Assembly: GCF_047971185.1 (NCBI RefSeq)
Contig: NZ_JBKDZH010000058.1
Span: 1-64,000, forward strand
Length of the DNA: 64,000 nt
From: Kluyvera sp047971185
GTDB taxonomy: Bacteria > Pseudomonadota > Gammaproteobacteria > Enterobacterales > Enterobacteriaceae
Reading direction: 5' to 3'
Positions 16,954-25,807 of the stretch are shown here, piece by piece. Every line of letters starts with the position of its first letter. The first letter of the stretch is position 1. The notes under the pieces were generated by a model. The model worked only from the letters and a program-made list of their open reading frames with translations. It was not told the DNA's origin and did no database searches. The position numbers and the translations under genes are program-made.

Positions 16954-18576
16954 ATGCTCAGTCAAATACAACGCTTTGGCGGCGCCATGTTTACCCCGGT
17001 TTTGTTGTTTCCTTTTGCCGGGATCGTGGTGGGTATCGCCATCATGCTGCGCAACCCGATGTTTGTCGGCGAAGCGCTAACGGCACCTGATAATTTATTT
17101 GCCCAGATTGTTCATATTATTGAAGAAGGCGGCTGGACGGTATTCCGCAACATGCCGCTGATTTTTGCCGTTGGCCTGCCTATTGGCCTGGCAAAACAGG
17201 CCCAGGGGCGAGCGTGCCTTGCGGTGCTGGTGAGCTTTATGACGTGGAACTACTTTATTAACGCCATGGGGATGACCTGGGGCCACTTTTTCGGCGTTGA
17301 TTTCTCCGTCGACCCCACCGCCGGTAGCGGCCTGACGATGATTGCCGGCATTAAAACGCTCGATACCAGCATTATTGGCGCAATCGTGATTTCCGGTATC
17401 GTCACCGCGCTGCACAACCGCTATTTCGATAAACCGCTTCCGGTCTTTCTCGGCATCTTCCAGGGCTCATCATTTGTGGTGATCGTAGCATTCCTGGTGA
17501 TGATTCCCTGCGCCTGGCTAACGCTGCTCGGCTGGCCGAAAGTCCAGATGGGGATCGAGTCCCTGCAGGCATTCTTACGTAGTGCAGGCGCATTGGGCGT
17601 GTGGGTGTACACCTTCCTGGAGCGCATTCTCATCCCGACCGGGCTTCACCACTTTGTCTATGGGCCGTTCATCTTTGGTCCGGCCGTCGTCGAAGGCGGT
17701 ATCCAGGTTTACTGGGCAGAGCATCTGCAAGCGTTCAGTCAAAGCACCGAACCGTTGAAAGCGCTGTTCCCGGAAGGGGGATTCGCGCTGCACGGTAACT
17801 CTAAAGTGTTTGGCTCCGTGGGTATCGCGCTGGCTATGTACTTCACCACCGCGCCGGAAAACCGGCTGAAAGTGGCGGGGCTGCTGATTCCTGCCACGTT
17901 GACGGCGGTACTCGTGGGGATCACCGAACCGCTTGAATTTACCTTCCTGTTTATCTCTCCGCTGTTGTTTGCCATTCACGCCGTGCTGGCGGCAACGATG
18001 GCGACGGTGATGTACATGTGCGGCGTGGTCGGCAACATGGGCGGCGGCCTGTTAGATCAGTTCCTGCCGCAAAACTGGATCCCGATGTTCCATAACCACG
18101 CGTCGACGATGTTTATCCAGATAGGCATCGGGCTGTGCTTCACGGCGCTCTATTTCGTGGTCTTCCGGACGATCATTCTGCGCCTCAACCTCAAAACGCC
18201 GGGCCGCGAAGACAGTGAAATCAAACTTTACAGCAAAGCCGATTACCAGGCCGCGCGCGGTAAAACCAGCGCCGCAGGAGCCCCTGACGCGAAGCAGGGC
18301 CAGGCAGTCGGTTACCTACAGGCGCTAGGCGGCGCGGCCAACATCGCCAGCATCAATAACTGTGCGACCCGACTGCGTATTGGCCTTCACGATATGGCGA
18401 AAACGCAAAGCGATGACGTCTTTAAATCGCTGGGGGCGCACGGCGTTGTGCGTCACGGCAACGCGATTCAGGTCATTGTCGGCCTGCACGTCCCGCAGGT
18501 GCGCGACCAGCTTGAAACGCTAATGAAATCATCTTTCCCGACCGAACAATCCACTCTGACAGAGGCTGTATCATGA
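16954..18576 (+). CDS. aglA: Alpha-glucoside-specific PTS enzyme IICB
   Basis: Inner-membrane permease that imports and phosphorylates alpha-linked disaccharides, in Klebsiella notably sucrose isomers and maltose-type sugars. It has 540 residues from ATG 16954 behind TGAGGA. The EIIC membrane part occupies about 1-410, with GITEPLEFTFLF as the glucose-family signature. A linker and the EIIB domain follow, whose phosphorylation-site cysteine is at about residue 470 (NNCATRLRI). No EIIA domain is present, so it would use EIIA-Glc (Crr). The stop overlaps the aglB start (ATGA). Confidence 0.93.
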   Translation: MLSQIQRFGGAMFTPVLLFPFAGIVVGIAIMLRNPMFVGEALTAPDNLFAQIVHIIEEGGWTVFRNMPLIFAVGLPIGLAKQAQGRACLAVLVSFMTWNYFINAMGMTWGHFFGVDFSVDPTAGSGLTMIAGIKTLDTSIIGAIVISGIVTALHNRYFDKPLPVFLGIFQGSSFVVIVAFLVMIPCAWLTLLGWPKVQMGIESLQAFLRSAGALGVWVYTFLERILIPTGLHHFVYGPFIFGPAVVEGGIQVYWAEHLQAFSQSTEPLKALFPEGGFALHGNSKVFGSVGIALAMYFTTAPENRLKVAGLLIPATLTAVLVGITEPLEFTFLFISPLLFAIHAVLAATMATVMYMCGVVGNMGGGLLDQFLPQNWIPMFHNHASTMFIQIGIGLCFTALYFVVFRTIILRLNLKTPGREDSEIKLYSKADYQAARGKTSAAGAPDAKQGQAVGYLQALGGAANIASINNCATRLRIGLHDMAKTQSDDVFKSLGAHGVVRHGNAIQVIVGLHVPQVRDQLETLMKSSFPTEQSTLTEAVS

Positions 18577-19895
18577 AAAAATTCTCAGTTGTTATCGCAG
18601 GCGGCGGCAGCACATTTACTCCGGGTATCGTTCTGATGTTGCTGGCAAACCAGGATCGTTTTCCGCTCCGCTCGCTGAAGTTTTATGACAACGACGGCGC
18701 ACGTCAGGAAACGATCGCCGAGGCCTGCAAAATTGTGCTGAAGGAGCAGGCGCCGGATATCGAATTCAGCTACACCACGGACCCGGAAACCGCCTTTACC
18801 GATGTTGATTTCGTGATGGCGCACATCCGCGTGGGCAAATACCCGATGCGTGAAAAAGACGAGAAAATTCCGCTGCGCCACGGCGTGCTGGGCCAGGAAA
18901 CCTGCGGGCCGGGCGGCATCGCTTACGGTATGCGCTCGATTGGCGGCGTGCTGGAGCTGGTGGATTACATGGAAAAATACTCGCCGAACGCCTGGATGCT
19001 GAACTACTCCAACCCGGCGGCGATTGTGGCGGAGGCGACGAACCGTCTGCGCCCGAATGCTAAAATCCTCAATATCTGCGATATGCCCATCGGCATTGAA
19101 GGGCGGATGGCGCAGATTGTCGGCCTTCAGGACCGCAAACAGATGCGCGTGCGCTACTACGGCCTGAATCACTTCGGTTGGTGGACATCCATCGAAGATT
19201 TACAGGGTAACGATTTGATGCCGAAGTTACGCGAACATGTGGCTAAATATGGCTATGTTCCGCCTTCTAACGACCCGCATACCGAAGCCAGCTGGAATGA
19301 TACCTTCGCGAAAGCGAAAGACGTGCAGGCGCTGGATCCGGACACCATGCCGAACACCTATCTGAAATACTATCTGTTCCCGGACTACGTGGTCGCCCAC
19401 TCCAACCCGGAACGTACTCGCGCCAATGAAGTGATGGATCACCGCGAGAAAAACGTGTTCAGCGCCTGCCGGGCGATTATCGAAGCGGGCCAAAGCGCCG
19501 CGGGCGAGCTGGAAATTGACGAACACGCGTCTTACATCGTCGATCTGGCGGCGGCTATCGCCTTCAACACCCAGGAGCGCATGCTGCTTATCGTACCGAA
19601 CAATGGCGCAATCCATAACTTTGACGCCGATGCGATGGTCGAAATTCCGTGCCTGGTGGGCCATAACGGGCCGGAGCCGCTGACGGTCGGGGATATTCCG
19701 CACTTCCAGAAAGGGATGATGGGCCAGCAGGTGATGGTGGAAAAACTGGTGGTGGATGCGTGGGAGCAGCGCTCATACCACAAGCTGTGGCAGGCGATTA
19801 CGCTGTCAAAAACCGTACCGAGCGCCTCGGTGGCGAAAGCTATCCTGGATGATTTGATTGAGGCCAATAAGGACTATTGGCCGGAGCTGCACTAA
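18573..19895 (+). CDS. aglB: 6-phospho-alpha-glucosidase (GH4)
   Basis: Cytoplasmic NAD+- and metal-dependent hydrolase that splits the 6-phospho-alpha-glucosides delivered by AglA. It has 440 residues, the length of Klebsiella AglB, which it matches closely. The Rossmann start VIAGGGSTFTPG is at about 7-18. The metal ligands of family 4 are visible as Cys169 (NICDMPIG) and His200 (GLNHFGW), with catalytic-region motif HFGWWTSI. It is translationally coupled to aglA and ends 4 bp into the convergent yidL. Confidence 0.95.
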   Translation: MKKFSVVIAGGGSTFTPGIVLMLLANQDRFPLRSLKFYDNDGARQETIAEACKIVLKEQAPDIEFSYTTDPETAFTDVDFVMAHIRVGKYPMREKDEKIPLRHGVLGQETCGPGGIAYGMRSIGGVLELVDYMEKYSPNAWMLNYSNPAAIVAEATNRLRPNAKILNICDMPIGIEGRMAQIVGLQDRKQMRVRYYGLNHFGWWTSIEDLQGNDLMPKLREHVAKYGYVPPSNDPHTEASWNDTFAKAKDVQALDPDTMPNTYLKYYLFPDYVVAHSNPERTRANEVMDHREKNVFSACRAIIEAGQSAAGELEIDEHASYIVDLAAAIAFNTQERMLLIVPNNGAIHNFDADAMVEIPCLVGHNGPEPLTVGDIPHFQKGMMGQQVMVEKLVVDAWEQRSYHKLWQAITLSKTVPSASVAKAILDDLIEANKDYWPELH

Positions 19896-20785
19896 TCGGC
19901 CGAGCCCGCAGATTCTTGCTGCGGGCTTTCAACTTTCCGTACCGCCGACGGCGCGTAGCCAAACTTATGTTTGAACGCTTTGCTAAAGTGAAATGAGTCA
20001 AAAAAATTCAGCATTCCTGCCACCTTACTTACCGTATTTCCCTCCTGCTTGAGCAGCGATTGCGCCAGCTCAAGCTGGGCGTCGAGATAATATTCTTTGG
20101 GCGTTTTCCCGGTATAGCGGACAAACAGTCGGCGCAGCCAGGGTTCGCTACACTGCATCTCGTCGGCCATCCCGGCAACGCTCCAGCGTTTCTGCGGGTT
20201 GGCGTGCAGCAGGGCGATCAGTTTTTCCAGCTTGAGAAGCTGGCGATCTTTTTTGCCATTTTCGGCAATAAGGCAAATCCACTGATAAATAATTTTAGTG
20301 AGGCAGGCGACGGCCAGGTTGTTTTTTAGCGGATCGTCGCTGGTAATCAATGTAGCGACTTCATTCATTTCCTTATTATAAATATCGCCATTATAAATAA
20401 TGCCTAATTGCATGATCGGGATAGACATTAAGGTGGTTGGAATAAACTCCATCCAGTATTGTTCCCAGATTAAACCAACGCAGTGGTATGATTTTATCTC
20501 CATTGGGTTAAGGAAAATAATGCAGTTACCGTTAAGGGTGATTTGGGTATTATTCTTCAGGTAAATCTCCCCACAGCCCTGGACGGTATATATTGCCACC
20601 CAGGAGTTAGCAATCAGCGGCTTTTTCTTATCCCGCGGCCAGCTCACGCGGTAGCTCTCATCGGCCAGCGTATGCCACAGTGAGAGCAGGGAGATCCCGC
20701 TTGAGATCACATTTTCTTCCAGAACTAACGGAATATTATACGTGGTTTCGTTTTTTACATGCGAAATTCGTATTTTTCCATTCAT
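19892..20785 (-). CDS. yidL: AraC-family regulator YidL
   Basis: Transcription factor of 297 residues. An N-terminal cupin-like sensor domain (about 40-140, with WVAIYTVQGCGEIYLKNN) is followed by a C-terminal double helix-turn-helix (about 185-285, WSVAGMADEMQCSEPWLRRLF and VSKVAGMLNFFDSFHFSKAFKHKFG). It is divergent from yidK-yidJ with a 172-bp gap, as in E. coli, so it probably regulates that pair. The coding sequence is AT-richer in its N-terminal half. A GC-rich hairpin near its stop (19903-19927) may end transcription of aglAB. Confidence 0.9.
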   Translation of the reverse strand: MNGKIRISHVKNETTYNIPLVLEENVISSGISLLSLWHTLADESYRVSWPRDKKKPLIANSWVAIYTVQGCGEIYLKNNTQITLNGNCIIFLNPMEIKSYHCVGLIWEQYWMEFIPTTLMSIPIMQLGIIYNGDIYNKEMNEVATLITSDDPLKNNLAVACLTKIIYQWICLIAENGKKDRQLLKLEKLIALLHANPQKRWSVAGMADEMQCSEPWLRRLFVRYTGKTPKEYYLDAQLELAQSLLKQEGNTVSKVAGMLNFFDSFHFSKAFKHKFGYAPSAVRKVESPQQESAGSAD

Positions 20786-20957
20786 TTTAATATCTCTTCA
20801 GCGAATGATGCCTGCAACCTGAATGGTGAAATTTAGCAAAAAAAGGAATGTTCAGGGATACCGTGTTTCTTATTTTATGATTCTCATCGCCTAAACCCGA
20901 CAAAACGCTATTCCTCTGACCCTGATAGCGGCGGGATATAATGAAAAGGGCTACAAG

Positions 20958-22676
20958 ATGAATACGATACAAATAGTGAGTTTTGTCGGGTTTACGCTGC
21001 TGGTCGCGGCGATCACCTGGTGGAAAATTCGCAAGGTAGATACGGGCTCGCAGCAGGGATACTTTCTGGCCGGAAGATCGCTGAAAGCGCCAGTGATTGC
21101 CGCCTCGCTAATGTTGACCAACCTTTCCACCGAACAACTGGTGGGGCTCTCCGGGCAGGCCTACAAAAGCGGTATGTCGGTGATGGGCTGGGAGGTGACC
21201 TCCGCCGTCACCCTGATTTTCCTGGCGCTGATTTTTCTGCCGCGCTACCTACAGCGCGGCATTGCCACCATCCCTGATTTTCTGGAAGAGCGTTACGATA
21301 AAACCACCCGCATTATTATCGACTGCTGCTTCCTTATCGCCACCGGTATCTGCTTTTTACCGATTGTACTTTATTCCGGCGCGCTGGCGCTGAACAGCCT
21401 GTTTCATATCGGTGAATCGCTGGGCATTTCCCAGGGCGCGGCAATCTGGCTGCTGGTGATTATGTTGGGGCTGGCCGGGATTATATACGCGGTGATTGGC
21501 GGCATGAGGGCGATGGCGATTGCCGACTCCATTAACGGCATCGGGCTGGTGATTGGCGGCCTGATGGTGCCGGTATTTGGCCTGATCGCCATGGGAAAAG
21601 GCAGCTTTATACAGGGCATCGAGCAGCTGACTACCGTACATGCCGACAAGCTCAACTCCATCGGCGGCAGCGCCGACCCGCTGCCGATCGGCGCGGCGTT
21701 TACCGGGCTGATTCTGGTGAATACCTTCTACTGGTGCACCAACCAGGGCATCGTCCAGCGCACGCTGGCCTCCAAAAGCCTCGCGGAAGGGCAAAAAGGC
21801 GCGCTGCTGACCGCGGTGTTGAAAATGCTCGACCCGCTGATTCTGGTGCTTCCCGGCCTTATCGCCTTCCACCTGTATCAGGATCTGCCGAGCGCCGATA
21901 TGGCCTACCCCACGCTGGTAAATAAAGTCATGCCGACGCCGCTGGTCGGTTTCTTCGGCGCGGTTCTGTTCGGTGCCGTCATCAGTACCTTTAACGGCTT
22001 CCTGAACAGCGCAAGTACGCTGTTTAGCATGGGAATTTATCGCCGCGTGATCAATGAACAGGCCGAGTCCGCGCAGCTGGTCAGCATTGGGCGAAAGTTT
22101 GGCCTGTTTATCGCCGTGGTGTCGGTGCTGGTGGCGCCGTGGATAGCCAATGCGCCGCAGGGGCTATACAGCTGGATGAAGCAGCTCAACGGGATTTACA
22201 ACGTGCCGCTGGTGACCATTATCATCATGGGATTTTTCTTTCCGCGCATTCCTGCCGTGGCGGCGAAAGTGGCGATGGGGCTGGGGATCGTCAGCTATAT
22301 CACCATCAATTATCTCGTGCACTTCAACTTCCACTTCCTCTACGTGCTGGCCTGCACCTTCTGCATCAACGTGGTGGTGATGCTGATCATTGGCGCTATC
22401 TGGCCGCGCGCGACGCCGTTCAAATTCCAGGATGCGTTTGCCGTAGATATGACGCCGTACCGGCACGTGAAGGTCGCTTCCGTAGGCATCCTGTTTGCGA
22501 TGATTGGCGTTTATGCCGGATTAGCCGAGTTTGGCGGCTACAGCACCCGCTGGATTGCCGTCATCAGCTACGCCATTACTGCCGCCGTGGTGGCATACCT
22601 GATTTACAGCCGTTGGCAACATAACCGTCTCGCCACGCCCGCGCTGTGTCCTGCCGATGTTAAGGAAAAACCATGA
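20958..22676 (+). CDS. yidK: Sodium:solute symporter YidK
   Basis: Inner-membrane SSS-family transporter of 572 residues with about 13-14 transmembrane helices; substrate unproven. Family features are GYFLAGRSLKAPVIAASLMLTNLSTEQ at the first sodium-site region and the SGLT-like IYAVIGGMRAMAIADSING stretch. Its stop overlaps the start of the sulfatase yidJ (ATGA), so the two are made together. This suggests that the symporter brings in a sulfated or related substrate for YidJ. Confidence 0.92.
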   Translation: MNTIQIVSFVGFTLLVAAITWWKIRKVDTGSQQGYFLAGRSLKAPVIAASLMLTNLSTEQLVGLSGQAYKSGMSVMGWEVTSAVTLIFLALIFLPRYLQRGIATIPDFLEERYDKTTRIIIDCCFLIATGICFLPIVLYSGALALNSLFHIGESLGISQGAAIWLLVIMLGLAGIIYAVIGGMRAMAIADSINGIGLVIGGLMVPVFGLIAMGKGSFIQGIEQLTTVHADKLNSIGGSADPLPIGAAFTGLILVNTFYWCTNQGIVQRTLASKSLAEGQKGALLTAVLKMLDPLILVLPGLIAFHLYQDLPSADMAYPTLVNKVMPTPLVGFFGAVLFGAVISTFNGFLNSASTLFSMGIYRRVINEQAESAQLVSIGRKFGLFIAVVSVLVAPWIANAPQGLYSWMKQLNGIYNVPLVTIIIMGFFFPRIPAVAAKVAMGLGIVSYITINYLVHFNFHFLYVLACTFCINVVVMLIIGAIWPRATPFKFQDAFAVDMTPYRHVKVASVGILFAMIGVYAGLAEFGGYSTRWIAVISYAITAAVVAYLIYSRWQHNRLATPALCPADVKEKP

Positions 22677-24166
22677 GCCGTCCCAATTTCTTATTCATTA
22701 TGACCGATACCCAGGCGACCAATATGGTCGGCTGTTACAGCGGCAAGCCGTTGAATACCAACCACATTGATACGCTGGCGGCGGAAGGTATCCGCTTCAA
22801 CTCCGCCTATACCTGTAGCCCGGTCTGCACGCCTGCGCGCGCCGGGCTGTTTACGGGGATTTATGCCAATCAGTCCGGCCCGTGGACCAATAACGTTGCG
22901 CCGGGGAAAAACATCTCCACCATGGGCCGCTACTTTAAGGACGCCGGGTATCGAACCTGTTACATCGGTAAATGGCATCTGGACGGCCATGATTATTTCG
23001 GCACCGGCGAATGCCCGCCGGAATGGGACGCCGACTACTGGTATGACGGTGCGAATTACCTCAGCGAACTGAGCGAAGAGCAGATCGGCCTGTGGCGTAA
23101 CGGGTTGAATAGCATCGAAGATTTACAGCAGCACGGCATTGATGAAACCTTTACCTGGGCCCATCGCATTAGCAACCGCGCGGTGGATTATCTCGCCAGC
23201 GCGCCGCAGCGTGACGAACCGTTCCTGATGGTGGTGTCTTACGATGAACCGCATCATCCGTTTACCTGCCCGGTGGAGTACCTGCAAAAGTATCAGGATT
23301 TTTACTACGATCTGGGCGATAAAGCGCATGATGATTTAGTCGACAAACCGCTACACCATCGCCTGTGGTCGCAGGCGATGCCGTCTCCGGTGCAGGAGGA
23401 TGGCCGTTATTACCATCCGATGTATTTTGCCTGCAACGATTTTGTCGACGATCAGATAGGCCGGGTGATTGATGCGCTGACCCCCGCCCAGCGCGATAAC
23501 ACCTGGGTTATCTACACCTCCGATCACGGCGAAATGATGGGGGCGCACAGGCTCATCAGCAAAGGCGCGGCGATGTACGACGACATCACGCGTATCCCGT
23601 TGATTATGCGAGCGCCAGGCGGAACGCCGCGTCAGGTTGATACGCCGGTCAGCCATATCGATCTGCTGCCAACCATGATGGCGCTGGCGGGAATTGATAA
23701 GCCGGACATTTTACCCGGCGGCAACCTGCTGGACGCCGCCGCCGATCGCGGCGTGATGGTTGAATTCAACCGCTACGAGATTGAGCACGACAGTTTTGGC
23801 GGTTTTATTCCGGTACGCTGCTGGGTGACCGACCGCTACAAGCTGGTGCTGAACCTGTTTACCAGCGATGAGCTGTACGATCGCCACGCCGACCCTGACG
23901 AGATGCGTAACCTGATTGATGACCCGCAGCACGCAACGATACGCGATGAGCTGCACGATGCACTGCTGGATTACATGGATAACATCCGCGACCCGTTCCG
24001 TACCTACCAGTGGAGCCTGCGCCCGTGGCGATCGCAGGCACAGCCGCGCTGGATGGGGGCGTTCCGCCCGCGTCCGGAAGACGGCTATTCACCGGTGGTG
24101 CGCGACTATGACACTGGATTGCCGACGCAGGGCGTGAAGGTTGAAGAGAAGAAACAGAAGTTTTGA
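22673..24166 (+). CDS. yidJ: Type I sulfatase YidJ (cysteine type)
   Basis: Predicted sulfatase of 497 residues. After MSRPNFLFIMTDTQ, which supplies metal ligands, the formylglycine motif CTPAR is at residues 52-56, so Cys52 would be converted to formylglycine. Further active-site segments are IGKWHLDGH, SYDEPHHPF and YTSDHGEMMGAHRLISKGAAMYDDI. There is no signal peptide, so it acts in the cytoplasm, coupled to the importer YidK. A radical-SAM maturase (yidF) that could activate it lies downstream at 29586. The natural substrate is not known. Confidence 0.92.
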   Translation: MSRPNFLFIMTDTQATNMVGCYSGKPLNTNHIDTLAAEGIRFNSAYTCSPVCTPARAGLFTGIYANQSGPWTNNVAPGKNISTMGRYFKDAGYRTCYIGKWHLDGHDYFGTGECPPEWDADYWYDGANYLSELSEEQIGLWRNGLNSIEDLQQHGIDETFTWAHRISNRAVDYLASAPQRDEPFLMVVSYDEPHHPFTCPVEYLQKYQDFYYDLGDKAHDDLVDKPLHHRLWSQAMPSPVQEDGRYYHPMYFACNDFVDDQIGRVIDALTPAQRDNTWVIYTSDHGEMMGAHRLISKGAAMYDDITRIPLIMRAPGGTPRQVDTPVSHIDLLPTMMALAGIDKPDILPGGNLLDAAADRGVMVEFNRYEIEHDSFGGFIPVRCWVTDRYKLVLNLFTSDELYDRHADPDEMRNLIDDPQHATIRDELHDALLDYMDNIRDPFRTYQWSLRPWRSQAQPRWMGAFRPRPEDGYSPVVRDYDTGLPTQGVKVEEKKQKF

Positions 24167-24175
24167 CCGAAAATG

Positions 24176-24198
24176 CGCCGGGCTGTCGCAGCCCGGCG
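24176..24198. terminator. Convergent hairpin between two sulfatase genes
   Basis: CGCCGGGCTG and CAGCCCGGCG form a 10-bp stem with a 3-base loop between the ends of yidJ (plus) and the second sulfatase (minus). On the minus-strand side it is followed by CATTTT. It probably serves both directions. Confidence 0.6.
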
Positions 24199-24203
24199 AG
24201 CGT

Positions 24204-25649
24204 TTAAACGGTAAGACCCAGACGCTGATACTGCTCTTCCGGCGCCTCGTTTTCCTTCATCATCCTGACAATCTCTTTCTTCATACGCGCGACAACGTCC
24301 GGGTTGTGCTGCGGCGTCGCCTGGCGGGGATCGTCGGTCACGTTAAACAACACGCTTTGCCAGTGATGCTCCAGCGGCACCATGCCAAGGCCAATATCGG
24401 CGATTTTCATCAGGCGGCAGCCTTTGGTAAAGCTGAAGGACTCCACCATTTCGGTCTGCTGAAGCTCCTGCGGCGTGAAAGGGTGGCGCATATGGGTGGG
24501 CATTAACGTGTAGTGGTTGAGCGGACGGTTCGCCTGGGTGGGCGCGTGCGTGTACACCCAGGTGCCGTCCGTGCAGCTGACCTGCGCGCCGTACACGCCG
24601 AACAGGGCGGTCTGGCGCACCGGCACATCGTTGGCGATAGTTTCTTTCAGCGCTTTGCCTTGCATGTCTTGTGGAATCGGCAGGTTAAAATAGTCCAGCA
24701 GCGTTGGCGCTAAATCGATAGTTTGCACCAGCTGCTGGCATCTGCCGGTCTTTTTGCTGCGCGGGTCATAAATAAACAGCGGCGTATGGGATACCTCTTC
24801 ATAGAAGTTGGCGTCGTTCGCTTTGGCCCACCAGTCGTGCTCACCCAGCAGGTAGCCATGATCGGTATTAATAATCAGCAGTGTATCTTCCCATAGATTG
24901 TATTTATCCATCATGTCGAGCACGCGGCCAATACCGACGTCACACATATCCAGCAGCCCACGGTATTCTTCACGCAAATTATCAACCCACGGGCGCTCCT
25001 CTTCGCTGACCTGCGCATAGTGCGGCCAGTCAAATTCGGGGCCGGCTTTTTTCTCTGCCTGGCGGCGGTGGAAGAACGGTTCATGAGGATCGAAGGTTTC
25101 AATTTGCAGGAACCAGTTGTCCTGATTATGGAATTTCTCAATAAATTCCATACCGAGATCGAAGGTCTTCTCAATAGGGAATTTATCCTGCTGCAGAATT
25201 TTCTCCCTGTTCGCCTGGTCCTGAGACATCATCTGGCCCAGATGCGGCGGGAACTCGCGCTTTTTGATATCCGGCTCCCAGTGGTCACCCTCCTGGCCGC
25301 GAACAATCTCCCATGAAGCGTAGCGATTATGGTAAGTGCAGCCACCATCTTCCCAATAATGATAATGGTCGCTGATTAAATGGCTGTGCACGCCATTGTT
25401 TTTCATTATTTCGAAGCAAGAGTCGTCGAACGGTTCTAATGGCCCCCAGCTGCGGTGCAGAAAATTATAGCGCCCGGTATGCAATTCACGCCTGGCTGGC
25501 ATGCACGGCAGGCTACCCACATAGCTTTTATCAAATACCATGCTGTTTTTGGCGAGCCGGGAAAAATTAGGCGTATGGGTCCATCTGGAATTATATGGGC
25601 TTAAATAATGTCTATTTAATGAATCATACATAACCATTATAGCTTTCAT
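24204..25649 (-). CDS. Second type I sulfatase (cysteine type)
   Basis: Predicted sulfatase of 481 residues, distinct in sequence from YidJ. The start is ATG 25649 with AGGAG 5 bases upstream; a GTG directly before it is too close to that site. The formylglycine motif is CMPARRELHTGR with Cys49. Other active-site parts are MVMYDSLNRHYL at the N-terminus, ETFDPHEPF, and INTDHGYLLGEHDWWAK. It has no signal peptide, so it is cytoplasmic. It lies downstream of the sulfotransferase-like gene on the same strand. It replaces part of the E. coli yidJ-yidH interval and is therefore accessory. Substrate unknown; alkyl or aryl sulfates are possible. Confidence 0.88.
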   Translation of the reverse strand: MKAIMVMYDSLNRHYLSPYNSRWTHTPNFSRLAKNSMVFDKSYVGSLPCMPARRELHTGRYNFLHRSWGPLEPFDDSCFEIMKNNGVHSHLISDHYHYWEDGGCTYHNRYASWEIVRGQEGDHWEPDIKKREFPPHLGQMMSQDQANREKILQQDKFPIEKTFDLGMEFIEKFHNQDNWFLQIETFDPHEPFFHRRQAEKKAGPEFDWPHYAQVSEEERPWVDNLREEYRGLLDMCDVGIGRVLDMMDKYNLWEDTLLIINTDHGYLLGEHDWWAKANDANFYEEVSHTPLFIYDPRSKKTGRCQQLVQTIDLAPTLLDYFNLPIPQDMQGKALKETIANDVPVRQTALFGVYGAQVSCTDGTWVYTHAPTQANRPLNHYTLMPTHMRHPFTPQELQQTEMVESFSFTKGCRLMKIADIGLGMVPLEHHWQSVLFNVTDDPRQATPQHNPDVVARMKKEIVRMMKENEAPEEQYQRLGLTV

Positions 25650-25772
25650 CACTTCTCCTGTACGGGCGCTATTTTCAGTTCCGGAAAGCTAAAGGTTATT
25701 GCCGTGGCTTGTACAGGATAGGGATCACAGATGGGAATTATCATAAATTGGTTGTGGAATTTCGTAACGTAT

Positions 25773-25801
25773 GCCGATGCTGGGGCTGACCCAGCATCGG
25801 C
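25773..25801. terminator. Perfect hairpin after the sulfotransferase-like gene
   Basis: GCCGATGCTGGG and its exact complement CCCAGCATCGGC flank a 5-base loop, 7 bp past the minus-strand stop at 25808. There is no T tract, so its role as a terminator is inferred from its position in the 158-bp gap to the sulfatase. Confidence 0.5.
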
Positions 25802-25807
25802 GTCTAT